64,000 nt of DNA, from contig QWDQ01000015.1 in assembly GCA_003868215.1 (NCBI GenBank), positions 62,001 to 126,000 on the forward strand, written 5' to 3'. The position numbers and the translations under genes were made by a program. This DNA comes from Pseudophaeomoniella oleicola (Eukaryota > Ascomycota > Eurotiomycetes > Phaeomoniellales > Phaeomoniellaceae). Of the stretch, positions 10,202 through 21,723 are shown piece after piece (the stretch's first letter is position 1; every line of letters starts with the position of its first letter). Below the pieces are notes generated by a model. The model was not told the origin of the DNA, searched no databases, and was given only the letters and a program-made list of their open reading frames with translations.

Positions 10202-11937
10202 CTACGCTCGCTTCGCCATCAGAACAGGTAGTGCGGGTTGAATCCACCCGTTGTAGATCCGCTGACCAACAGCCCAGTTCTCCGTGCCTTCGCCTAGTTT
10301 CAGGTCAAATCGCCAGAACAGGTGCGTGAGCGTCAATTTGATACTGTAGAGTGCAAACCTACATCCAAACTTTGTTAGCGATTGCGTTTCTTCGGGTGAT
10401 GAACGCGGGATTTGACGTACTGCTGGCCAGGGCAGTTCCGTGGTCCTACTGAGAATGGCTGTACAACGTTCCTCTCGTCGTCAGCGTACATGGCGTCACC
10501 CCTCCATCGATCCGGGATGAAGCTCATGGGATCTCGGAAGTTGGAAGCTGAAGTATTCGAGCAGTAGTGATTGATTGTGACCACGGTCTAGGAGCGAACG
10601 TCGGGTTAGTGATTCTGACTAATGGTTGGAGACATCTCAAAACGTGCCACGATGTCAATGTACTCACCCCACGTGGAACGTGCTTGTCACAGATTATGGC
10701 CCCATTCCTGTCAGACACCAAACGAGTGAAACCGTTGGCGAGAGGAGCATGAATGCGCAGCGTCTCTTGTATCACGGCATCCAGGTACGGCAGTTTGTGC
10801 AGCACATCTTGCAACTTGATGTCCTCAATGCTAGCAAAGGTGCTCCGAATTTCTTCCTGGAGCTTCCTGTATATCTCCGGATGCGTCAGGACATGGTATA
10901 CGACCGCGGTCTCCGCTACCGACGAAGTCTCGCTGCCAGCCAGAATAACGACCGTCGCTTGCGCTTCGATCGTCTTCGTCGGGAGCTGTTCCTTGTTCGC
11001 TTGCTTCAAGAAGTAATGCATGAAATCATGGCGATCCGTATCCATGGCCATGCGCTTACGGACCCGCTTCAATGAAGCCTCATTATGGTTCGCCTGCATC
11101 CTACGCGTCGAAGGTGGAATACAGAGAGCCAGCAAACGATTCAGAGGCCAAAATTTGTGGCACTGATGCAGGAGCGTGGCGGCATAGAAATAGTCAATGA
11201 CAAACTTGACCCAATCGTGGTATATGCCGTTTTTAACGCAGCCCATGTCCTCACCAAAGCCAAAGTCGCTGTTGATGTCGAACATGGAAAACGTGAACCA
11301 TTCACGCACGTCGACGGGACGCCCGTTGGCGCCTTTATTCTCGAATTGCCCCATGAGTTGCCCAATGTGCTCTTGCATCATGGGTTCCTGTTCGAGAAGC
11401 GAGCGATGCGCAAATGCGCTGTTCAGCGAGCGCCGGATGGGGATTGCATCCTTATCGCTGGCGAGCGTGATGGTCTCCCTGCCGAGCATCATTTCATTGT
11501 AGAACTGTGGGTCCTTGGGAAAGTTCGCCCGGCCTCCACCCTTTTCCTTATATCCGTAAATCTCATTCCATGCCTTCGGCTTGATGTACGAGAGCGTCCC
11601 TGGAGCGATGCGCACAGTGTCGCCATATTTGTCGTGTGCGGCTTTAAGTGGATACTGGCTCGTGCCAAGAAGCATGAGGACGGCCAGTGGGACATCGGAG
11701 GCGACGAGGTACAACGGGCCTGGGTAAGATGCCAGCGGATGGAAATAGATATTGTAGACCAGTTTGATCAAAATGTAAAGAACACCCTAAAATATGAGAC
11801 GAGGTTAGAACGATGGAAGCATTCATTGCTGATGAGAAGACTGCATCAACGAAGGGATCTAATACCAAGACGAGGAAATCCACGACCATTGACTTGGGCG
11901 TCAGGTCAAGGTGTAACAAGGCATGGCTGTACTCCAT
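10202..11937 (-). CDS. Cytochrome P450 monooxygenase (cluster P450 2)
   Basis: Four exons from ATG at 11937 (MEYSHALLHLDLTPKSM) to the stop at 10202; the joined protein is about 504 aa. The N-terminal anchor (GVLYILIKLVYNIYF) is followed by the HPLASYPGP hinge. The I-helix oxygen-activation motif is AGSETSS at about 307-313, the K-helix ExxR is ETLR at 365-368, and the heme loop is FSVGPRNCPGQQF with Cys449. The meander motif is FIPDRW. The overall pattern resembles fungal P450s related to isotrichodermin C-15 hydroxylase, many of which act on terpenoids. It is transcribed divergently from the cyclase across 584 bp, so the two genes probably share regulation. Separate family assignment from P450 1 is clear from the different I-helix and heme loops. 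Confidence 0.92.
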
Positions 11938-12521
11938 TTTGGACGAAGAAATGTCATAGGACATAGGACAGGGAGAGAGACCGACAAGAACACGAAAGGG
12001 AGAGGATCACACCAAGACAAGGGAGGAGGTTTAAAAGAAGCCGACCAACAGGAGACCAAAAGCATACTGCAGCTATCTCGTTGAAGCTGACTAAGATGGG
12101 CTGACAAGCAGACTGCCAGCTATTACGCTAAATCTTGACAAGGGGTTGACGAGTAGACTACCAGCTACTAGGCTAAGTCTTGACAAGGGCCCACGGGTAT
12201 AGAATGGTCACCATCATGATAAGCGAGCTCCGTCGTGGAAGTCCACTTGTATCTGTTAGTATCAGATACGCATCTATTCCCTGCTGTACTGTAATCAGAT
12301 TTGACGTAAGAAAGAGGCCGAATGCTTGTCGTGGGTACTGAAGAAAGCCAGAATGCCACGGCCTGACCTGAGAAGGAGGGCGAGTACTTATCTTAGCCGC
12401 TGAATAAGCCAGTACATCAGAGGCTGACGTAGAAATAGAAAGGCTGTCATCCATCGCGTCGAGAAAAGGCATCTATAAGGTACCATTCCCTTTGTATAGT
12501 CGTGGGGTTCAGCAAGACAGT
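11938..12521. promoter_or_regulatory. Bidirectional promoter, P450 2 / terpene cyclase
   Basis: 584 bp separate two divergent start codons. The region contains a diverged 45-bp direct duplication (12100-12189) and no gene of its own. A shared control region is inferred from the head-to-head layout. Confidence 0.6.
12100..12189. repeat. Tandem duplication of a 45-bp promoter element
   Basis: Units 12100-12144 and 12145-12189 align without gaps with 7 mismatches in 45 positions; six of the seven are transitions. Each unit ends with CTTGACAAGGG and carries a central CCAGCTA word. The repeat lies in the shared promoter of the P450 and the terpene cyclase. Confidence 0.8.
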
Positions 12522-14140
12522 ATGGGTTTTCTGCAAGCACCCCCTCGAGGCGTCATTTTTGACCTTGGCGATGTCCTCTTCACATGGTCCGCCAACACAA
12601 CGACGACTATTCCAGCTCGAAAGTTGAAAGACATTCTCTCGACACCTGTCTGGTATAGTTATGAACGTGGCGAGATCACTCGGGACGTCTGTTATGAGCT
12701 GAGTGCTCAACAGTTCTCTCTCCCGGCATCTGAGATCGCTGAGGCATTCGTCCAGGCACGCAAATCTCTGCAGCCTGACTGTGCCATCGTTTCTTTTCTC
12801 CGTGAATTGAGGAGGGATTCTGCAATTCAAGTGTATGCCATGTCGAATGTTGGCAAAGAGGACTTCGAGGAACTCGCAACGAAAATGGACTGGCCACTTT
12901 TTGATCGAGTGTTCACCTCGGCAGCAGCAGGCATGCGAAAACCAGAGCCGGGATTTTACCGCCATGTTCTGGATCATATCGGCTTAGCCGGCAACCAGGT
13001 CGCCTTCGTTGACGATAAAGAAGAGAACGTGCAGGCAGCACGAACATTGGGTATTCGGGGATTCGTCTTCGGGGAGTCAACAGTCCACACGTTGCGCGAG
13101 ATGTTTGAAAGTCCAGTCAGCAAGGGCTGGAGATATCTGTTTCAGAACGCGAAGCAGTGTGACTCAATCACGAACAATGGAATCGCCTTCGCGGACAATT
13201 TCGCGAAACTGCTGATTGCAGATACCTTGCAGGACCAGTAAGTTGGCAGTCCTCGAGCTATTGAGATTAATGTTGTACAAAACCAGTGACTGACTTCGTG
13301 CTGTCAGAACCCTCGTTGATCTTAATTGGGGATCCAGAACGACCTGGAATTTCTTCACCGGTAAGCAGCCTTTCCGCGCATCGGAGCACATTGAGAACGA
13401 AGCGGCTGATGAAGACGTACTGCTAGGCGAGACAGCTCTCGTCCCAGGAGGGATTTTCCCGGATGATCTTGACACCACAGCCCTCGCTCTGAGAGTTCTT
13501 CGGCCGTCATCAACCCAAATTGTCTCGTCAGTGCTCGATGAAATGGCCGAATGTGTCAACACGGACGGTACTTTCCAGGTAAGCGATCAGATTTCTGGCG
13601 CGGCTAAAAGACTTGTAACGTAAGCTCTTTCACTAAACATCACGGCAGACATATTTCGACCGGGAGCGAAATCGAATTGACCCTATTGTCAGCGCGAACA
13701 TCCTAGCTTGCTTTTACTCCTACGATCGCGGTCACGAGTTCGAGCGTACTCTCCAAGTCGTGCATTCAATGCTCTTAGACCGTTCCTATATGCAAGGAAC
13801 CCGGTATTATTCTTCTCCCGACTGCTGTCTAGGCTTCGTCGGACGCCTGCTGCGCTCGTCAAGCGATGCTCATCTCCATATGACACTGGGCCCGCTGTTG
13901 AAGTTGCGCATGCGTGAACGCGTTGGCCTGGATGGCAGCGCATTGGATTTGGCTATGCGCATCATGACCTGCGCCCAGCTGGGAATTGCATGTGAGGATG
14001 ATCGCAGCGTGTTGCTGAAATCGCAATGTGGGGATGGGAGCTGGGAAGCTAGTTGGATATATCGGTATGGATCTACGGGAATCAAGATCGGAAATCGCGG
14101 CGTGACTACGGCCATGGCGGTTGCAGCACTTTCGTCTTGA
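12522..14140 (+). CDS. HAD phosphatase-class II terpene cyclase (drimane type)
   Basis: Three exons (12522-13237, 13308-13578, 13649-14140) give 492 aa. The N-terminal half is a haloacid-dehalogenase fold with all four motifs: nucleophile DLGDV (Asp14, Asp17), SNV near 108-110, Lys140 in RKPEPGF, and VDD at 163-165. The second half carries the class II cyclase acid motif DDLDTTA (292-297), a QW-type repeat QCGDGSW (455-461) and an alpha-barrel-like tail. This domain order matches fungal drimane sesquiterpene synthases such as the astellolide enzymes (AstC type), in which the cyclase part protonates farnesyl diphosphate to drimenyl diphosphate and the HAD part removes phosphate. Both active sites look intact. 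The product (drimenol or its diphosphate) is inferred from the family. The start is ATG at 12522, since the HAD strand begins ten residues later. Confidence 0.87.
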
Positions 14141-15667
14141 AGGATTGCTATTATATGTTATATATGTTATATAATACAGAAAGGGCAGAACTTAAAAGCC
14201 TCCTTGAACCATGGTACCATGTTTAGAGATCCAAGGGTGATGATAGAAGTGATACTGACTCGGAGTGTTCTTTTTTGGAGGGTATTCTTTTGCCGGGATC
14301 ACCTTTGAAAACAGGGGATAATTAGAGCCCCCAAACAATAGACTGGAATTGGGGGCCAAGCAAACAGCGCAATTAATATAACGCTCAGGCACATGAAAAG
14401 GCTGCTCAGATCAGCACAGTGACAGTTCAGGGTAGTCCAGTCATAAGACAGATTAGAACGACAAGTAATCAGGTCCGTAAACAGACGCTGTATTGAGGTG
14501 CGGCTAGTTTTGATGATTGTATGTGTCGCTATATGTCTACTACTCCTCGACCAAACAACTTTTAGGGTTTGAATCCAAGTTGGGTAAGTTATTGGAGGAG
14601 AGAAGAGGAGAGGAGGCCCGGATTGGCTTGATCTAATCGTCGTTATATCGTGGTTGGATGGATCGGAACGGAATGAAATGGAATTAAATGCAGCAGGAGG
14701 ATGTGAGGATTCTTGCTTCTTCTCTCGTCATGCATTCGGACACTGACTCTGAACTGGACTTGATGGTGTCTAGGCAGTCGAGCGCATAGATGCTGGGAGA
14801 TGGCATGGGACCCAACATGGAAGAAGCACGGAGCCTGCATGGATAATGATGGAGATCTGGTGGTGGACCTGACCTTGAGGGTGGTTTGACGGTTCCTGAG
14901 GTCAATCAGGATGCATGAAAGAACCAATAATTCATAGCTAGACCTCTATGAAGGAAGAAATGCGTGTCGATGAGCTCAGTGACGATCTCAAGTCATTGTG
15001 AACTCTCCAATAACGTGACAAACATCACAGTCATGCTTCCCTTTGAGTGTCTCCTTTCGCGATACCCAACCCCATCAAGGCAACATTGAACAAAAGGCTT
15101 ATGCTGCAATCGCGACAACGATGAAGGATATCTCCATTGCATGACCAAAGTCACCACCACTTGGTATTTCCTTTGCATGGTTGCCTAGGTCACAGATCGC
15201 GATATAGCTTTGCTTATGACAACTCCCCTTTGTCTCTCCTTTGTTTTTCCCAAATAGGCAATCATGAAGCATTATTGCGCGACAATAAAAAGGTGACAAC
15301 AGTTTAGAGTATATAACCAGGACTTTGCATTCAAGAAGTTTGATACATGTTGAGAAATTTCCAAAGACCATTGATTCCAAAGACCTTCTGCATCTCTTCG
15401 TCATAGTTCCCTTCAACTTGTTCCTTTGGTAGGACATCTTTGCCCATCTGTATTGATCCAGAACCATCCATACCATCACAGGTAGTTGCTCAAGAGGCCA
15501 CCAACCCATTTCCACGCTGTTCCTATTCTCAGTGTCGCAGTGCTGTCCCCGTGCGTCCATAGGCAGAACTCGTGGTGAGACAATCTTAGAGAGCAGGAGA
15601 TTCTGTACGTTCGATAGATCTCCTTTCATCCGGGTAGCTAACCCTTCCCGAGAGCCCTTTAGTAGCC
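14141..15667. other. Intergenic region right of the terpene cluster
   Basis: 1.5 kb with no supportable gene. It starts with an AT-rich TATATGTTATA repeat right after the cyclase stop. A 193-codon frame on the minus strand (15099-15680) lacks an ATG at its head and looks like chance. Confidence 0.55.
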
Positions 15668-18043
15668 ATGTCCAACTCAAAATCGACTACACTTCGACGC
15701 TGGATCAAGAAGCTCAAGAGCCTTGGAAGGCGTCCGCAAGGCGATGACCAACTGGCACCAATAGCTAGCGCAAGTCGAGAATTCGAACATGAGCAGCTGC
15801 CGGAGGTCCCAGCAGTGTCCGACGAACTCTCTAAGGATTTGGATCTCTCCGACATCACCTTTGATGAATCAGAGCTGGACACAAGTGGTCTTACTTTTGA
15901 AAGTTCGGAAGCCACAATAGTTTCTCAGACAATCGTGTATAGTATTGAGGTAAATTTCCCAAGATAGAAGTATATTGGAACCAAGGCTGATTAGAGATAG
16001 GAAAAGAAGGCCGAGAAAGGAAAAGTATGGGCGATTCGCCAGCGTGCACATGATGCCACTTTCAACGGCACCGACATTAGTCATGAGGTTGCCCTGCTCA
16101 AGAACCAGTGGCTGGACGACAGCAGCGTTCAGCAGACATTCGGTGCTCAGTCGGGTTCATCTAAAAGGTACCAGCTTGTGCTGTCAACATCTGCAACAAG
16201 AGCTAGGTCCCATCCCAGACATATGCCAGATACTGCCCTCAGATACAGCCTGAATCCCAATCTCGCCATGGACTTTGACACTATTGCTGAGGTCATCCGA
16301 CAGTCAGGACCTTCAGGTCCTGCAAGAACGCAGATGGTATTCTCAATGATGCATCAAGCCTTTCATCTGCAGTATAATGCTGCGCAGTCTCATGTTGACA
16401 AGAAGATTCAAGCAGCTTTGCAACGTCAGAGGGAAGAACTTGAAGCAGACTTCGATACAGCCAGAAGATTTGCTGAACAAACCCATCGTATTGATATCGA
16501 GAACCTCAAAGACGACCACGAGTCAGCCATTATGGACCTTGAAGAGCGACTAGAGGAAGCAAGATCAGAAGCAACGACATCAAAGTCGCAATCTGACACA
16601 GCTCATGAACAGCAACTTGCAAATATGCGAGAGCAAGTAAAGGTAGCCCAAGAAGAGAAGGAGAGCGTACTGCAGCAATTATTACAGCAGATCGAAGCCG
16701 TAGAATCCCACAGGGACTGGGTTCAACGGCTTCAAGAAGAACGAGACATGTTGGAACAGAGACTCGCAATGATGGAACAAGGTCAAAACCAAGCGACGTT
16801 ACCGGGCCCCCACTCTTCATTACAGTCACTCCAGCAGCAACAAGGTGTGCACTCGGCAATGGCAGAGTCTTTGAAGGGACTGGCAGACCGCAATCGGACG
16901 CTGGAGAACGAGAACGTCCGTTTGGGACGCTGCCTAGAGACATTGGCGGAGACGAAACTGCGAGACTTTAGCTATTTAATTAAAGATAGGAAGTGTCTGT
17001 GGGCACTTGCACCCGAAGGCATCGAGACTGTGGAGAAGGACCTGGCATACACACAAGGCTTGCGTGAAAATGAACTCCAGCGTTACGCAGACGCCGAAAA
17101 GGCATGGTCGGAGGAGCTCGCAACAGCAAGATTCCAAGCCAAAGCGAAGGGTCAGGAAATCTCCGGGCTCAAAGGCGACCTCGCTTGCGCCGAAAGAGAT
17201 ACAAGGGACCTAGGAATGGACAGAGATTACTGGACCAACCAGTACATGGAGTTGCTGTCATTGGTCCAATCCGGCGAAGAAGGCACCGAAAGGCTCCGAG
17301 AGAGTACGTTGTCTGATATCCGAGAACGCCTGGTGACAAGTGTCGAAGCCCTTTCACAGTTGCAGAAGGAGTTCGAGCAACAGAAGGATGACATGTTGAA
17401 CAAGATTGATGACAGGGACGCTGAAATCAATATGCTGCATCAGAAGCTAGCAGATGCAGTGAGAAAAGTCGACTCTGCCAATCTTCAAGCAGAGATCAAT
17501 CAAGTCGACATTGATGAGCACATGCCGAACTTGCAAAAGCAAGTAGATCGCCTTGAAGCCATCCTGGCCGAAAAGGACTTTGGCCACGGAGATAGGCTGT
17601 CGACAGTATGTCAGCATCTGCAAGCACGGTATGCGCACATGAAAATGGAGCGCGACAGCTATAAAGGCCAAGCTCTCCAGGCCATTATCAATCTCAGTGT
17701 CAGTCAAATGGACCACGCCATGTTCGTAGGCAGCATTCGCTACGATATGGAATCTGCTGCGACGTATATCGCCGAGAGGGATGGACTGAGGGCGGAGAAC
17801 ACAGCCTTGAAAGAACGCTTTGAGCAGGAGCTGATGGTGAGGCCGCTGTGTGTTCCTACCCGTGAGCGGACGGAAGAGGACCTCCTCGAAGAAGCTCAGC
17901 TCAAGGCCAAGGTCGAGCGACAATTCGGCATCACCTATGGCACCGTCCCAAGGCTCAATATGGACAAAGGCTTGGAAGAATACGAGGCCTTGAAGGATGA
18001 ATGCCGAGCCTGGCAGCGTGAAAATGACTTCAGGTTTGGATGA
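15668..18043 (+). CDS. Coiled-coil protein (tandem paralogue 1)
   Basis: Two exons (15668-15949 and 16001-18043) give 774 aa. The N-terminus is basic (STTLRRWIKKLKSLGRR), followed by an acidic Ser/Asp/Glu segment, then a short folded-looking region (MDFDTIAEVIRQ...), and from about residue 210 a long Gln/Glu/Arg/Lys-rich heptad pattern typical of coiled coil to near the C-terminus. No catalytic motif or membrane segment is visible. The family is not one I can name; the architecture suggests a structural or tethering role. The next gene on the same strand has the same N-terminal word (STLRRW), similar length and a similar C-terminal block (ERFEQEL here, KRFAEEL there), so the two are likely diverged duplicates. 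Confidence 0.8.
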
Positions 18044-19115
18044 GGCTGGCGATTAACATTTGGGTGGCTGGGAATTCGGTGAATTCGGTAGTTGTGGAGG
18101 AACGAAGGGATGGTTGGCTATCTTACTGCAATATATCAGCGGCCTCGTTGGTCTGTGGGTTCAAAGGCGTTTTATTCCGTGGTGTTCCGTGCATGCGCAC
18201 ATCCTCATTCCGTTCGACCTTAGCATCTTGTATCTTCAATCTATATACCTGGAATATCCATTCATCAGACGGCCTTATTTCCTCTCTTCCTTCAATGTGC
18301 TGGGTTCAGCTACAGCATTGTTGAAAATATCCATTGATCTTACCCCTTTTCGCTTCTGGAAGTCATCGTTTGCTGCCGTACACATAGTCATGTCTTCAAT
18401 CAACATATATCACTGTTCTATACCAGGGATCCCATACTGTCGTCCTATGGAATAAAGTCTTCGCCAAACACATCATCCATGATAGAATATGTTATAATAG
18501 AATGCGTACCTCCATCCTTCTATTTCAAATCTTCCAGATCCCTTTTCCGTGAAACGTCTTCCAGGGAGACAGTTTCATAGACGGTTATCACAAGTATAGG
18601 AAATACCACTGTTGATACTGTCTAGCTGTGCTACGATGCTATTAATGCCTCCATATATATATGCTGCGATGCCGTTAAGAGTGTCGGCTTCCTGATGGCT
18701 AGGAAGAATGGCAGGGCTAGACAGGTCCCCTTCGGAATTTGATGAGATGGTATATACTTCACCACTTACACAGGGTCTTGTCTGGAAAAGTCTGGTGTCG
18801 AAGACTGATGAAGCTCATATGTAGGTGAAGGCGATGTGTCGCCTTTGCATTATCCAATTCCTTGTCTTCAAACGCGACCACAGAACATTACTCGCAGTAT
18901 TTGAGCTCGATCCTCATCATCAAAGTCCGTCAACATTCCAATACCAAGCACTCAGATTTCTTCAAGTTCCAAAGCTGATCTGTCTCTGTCGCCTCGGAAT
19001 CGCTGCCAATACCCACACGCCAGTCCAGCTATATCGCCGTCGTGAAAAGCTTTCCATTTGCAGCACCAGTGGTCGATAGCATTCATTCGATCTCTTTCGG
19101 CTGTGGTCAGGCAAT
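18044..19115. other. Intergenic region between the coiled-coil paralogues
   Basis: 1.07 kb, AT-rich, with no supportable gene. It holds the 3' end of the first paralogue and the promoter of the second. Confidence 0.55.
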
Positions 19116-21723
19116 ATGGTAAAGCTCCAGAAAAGTCGTCGGCAGTCTCTCGCCACCATGCACAGCCATGAAGTGCAGCACAAAAGCTTGGCCGTTGTCC
19201 ACAAGGTTAAAAGCAAGTGGTTACGCTGCTCGCATAAAGAGGCCACCACGAAGGCAGGGTCGTTGTCTATATCCGACAATTTCACTGCCGAAAAAGCGAA
19301 GACGACGAGCACCTCTGAAAAAACTACGAGAGCGTACGTTCAAAAGCTTTCCAAGAGACAGCGGGTCAAGGTAAGCCTAATATCACTCGAAAGGCTTGGA
19401 TAGCGGTAACATGTGGTTGCAGAGTACATTACGAAGATGGTTCGGACCATCGAAGCCTTCGAATGAAAGCGTCCTGGCCACACGGACTCAAAATGCAGAA
19501 GCAGAGACTAGGGAAGCCACTGCTTTGATTCCCCGTCGTAATTTCTCAAGAATTGAAATTCTTCCTGCCTTCGAGGAATACTTCTCGAGATCCACGGTTC
19601 GGCTTTTGTCCAGAACATCTGCCGGCTTTGCTAGGACGTGGAGACCTCTTCGTACACATTTACCACCACGGAATCAAGCTGGTCAGCGTGGTACACATAA
19701 CAATGCTAGAGGCGAGCGTCAGGAATGTCGCACACATAAACAGCGAGACAACAGTCTGGCTCTAGTTCTTGATCGCAATTCTGGTCATATCCGCAATGTC
19801 TCCGATACAAGCACATTAGTCGACAGCAGGGAAGAGCCTAACCATGACCCATCCAAACGTCTCGACACCCGTAAAGCAGAAGCTCAACGCTCTTCCCCTG
19901 TGGATAGACTGGTTGAGAGGGAAATAGTGCTGTTTGAAGTTCTATTGAAACACGGTGACAAGAAACTGCTTTCTGATCGTCCATCGCCGAAAAACCTCGT
20001 CAACCGTCTGAAGACGATCAGGATCGCCGCGATTGCACAATACACATGGGCATGCAGAAAGATCACGAGCCAAGCTGCTGCCGTGATGCACCTTGGTCAG
20101 AACATTGCCCAACTGCAAGAGAAACTTAATCAACAAATCCAGATCTCTAATCATTATATCCAATACAGTACTCTATTGACCACGCAGAATGCATGGTTGC
20201 AACATGACTCCGCTGCCAGACTCCAACAAGAAACAGAGCAGAGTAGTGCTCTCCAGAGGGAGCTTCGAGAGAAGGAGCAGCTGTGGCGAGATACACTGGC
20301 CAGGTGCCAAGAGGAGAAAGCCACCTTGCAGTCAAACCTAGAAGACGCAAACGAGCAGTTGGATAGGGTCCCTCTCACCTTACAGCTTCTCCAAGATAAC
20401 GTGCAGACGTTTGAGACTGGCATGAATGCTGCTATTGAACGTGAAGAGGCAGCAAAGGCGGAGATTGAGATGCTCAAGATAGCCCTTTGGCACAAGACTC
20501 AGCAATTTCAAGAGTCAGAACGTACGCTCAAGGTATCACAGAAGCTGCATCAAAAAGAGTCACTGCGGGTCCAGGAGTTGTCTGACGCTCTCAAGGAAAC
20601 TTGCGCTCAAAATGGCACGGACACGAGAGTAGCAGCAGCGCGAATCAACGAAATTGAGGCTCAGTCAATAGCAAATGAAGACACTCGAAATTTGGTTTCC
20701 CACCAAAACGCAATGCTCCGGAAAGCATTCGAGGATAGCTTTTTGGAATCTCAAAGCCGTGGAATCCAACGTGATTTTCAACCCTTGCTGGACCTAAACA
20801 AGCAGCAAGAGGACTTGACTGTGTATCTACAAGCCGAGCTGTCACTATTCAAGGCTGCAGGCATCTCGGCAAAGGAAGTTAAGAGCCGAATCGCCAAGGA
20901 ACGGGAGCAAGAGACATTGGTTTCTAAGTTGCGCGCTGCCAATAAGACCTTAGAGGACAAACTTCTCGCCGAGGAAATGCAGAATGCAACTTATGTATCG
21001 CAGCTGCAAGAAGCCAAGGACTACTTCCTTGGAATAGAACAGCAACTCGAGGATGCTAATGAAGCCATCTCAATTGTTAAAGCAGACAATCAGAACTGGG
21101 CGACGGCAATGACCGACATGTTGCATACAGATATGTCGAAGCAACACCTTGTACGTGCAGAGCATTGGGTTGTTCATCGCTTGCAAGCTGAGATACAGGC
21201 CAAGGACAACCGTATCGAGGAGTTGACGACGGACGTGGAAAGCTTAAGGGATGAAAACGTTCGCATCCAGAACGTCTGTACCATGAACCTCGACTTTACG
21301 CGCGAACAAGCCGAGTGTGAACGCATGCTCATGGGCAATACTATCATCTTCGCGGAGACAAACTACCGCGAACGGAATGAGGCTTACGCAAAGCTGCGAG
21401 CCTTTGAAAAACGCTTTGCCGAAGAACTGGTGGCCGAGCCGCTTGTGTTGGAAAATAACTTTGTCGCGCCTTTTGATGAAGTGGCGCCTGTCGATTTCAA
21501 AGAGCATCTCGAGGCGGCCTGGAAGTGGGCATATCCGTCAGACGAAGACAATGAACCCATCGCTGATATCAACGAAAAGCCGTGGTTCAACATGACGCCG
21601 TATGACCTTGCGCGGCTACGGGTATTCTATGGCCTGCCGCCCAGTGACATCTTGACCATAGAAACAGCAGCCGTTACAGCAGACCTGGAGACCGAAACAG
21701 GGAGTATAGGCATTGCTGTATAA
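19116..21723 (+). CDS. Coiled-coil protein (tandem paralogue 2)
   Basis: Two exons (19116-19370 and 19423-21723), split by a 52-nt intron, give about 851 aa. Exon 1 encodes a basic, Ser/Thr/Lys-rich leader; exon 2 opens with STLRRWFGPSKPSNESV, matching the start of the neighbouring paralogue. From about residue 230 the sequence is a long coiled coil rich in Gln, Glu and Ala. The last ~120 residues are acidic and probably folded (KPWFNMTPYDLARLRVFYGLPPSD). An ATG at 19411 also lies in the frame, but it sits inside the proposed intron; the spliced model explains the GTAAGC..TTGCAG boundary better. Function unknown. Confidence 0.75.

Noticed and set aside
11085-11966. 293-codon plus-strand frame
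   Set aside because: Lies antisense to P450 2, whose motifs are unmistakable. It is a shadow frame with no domain of its own.
14550-14600. T-loop-like GGGTTTGAATCC, considered as part of a tRNA
   Set aside because: No acceptor stem, D-arm or anticodon arm can be folded around it.
15099-15680. 193-codon minus-strand frame in the promoter of the first coiled-coil gene
   Set aside because: Begins at TTG rather than ATG, overlaps the next gene's start, and has no recognisable domain.
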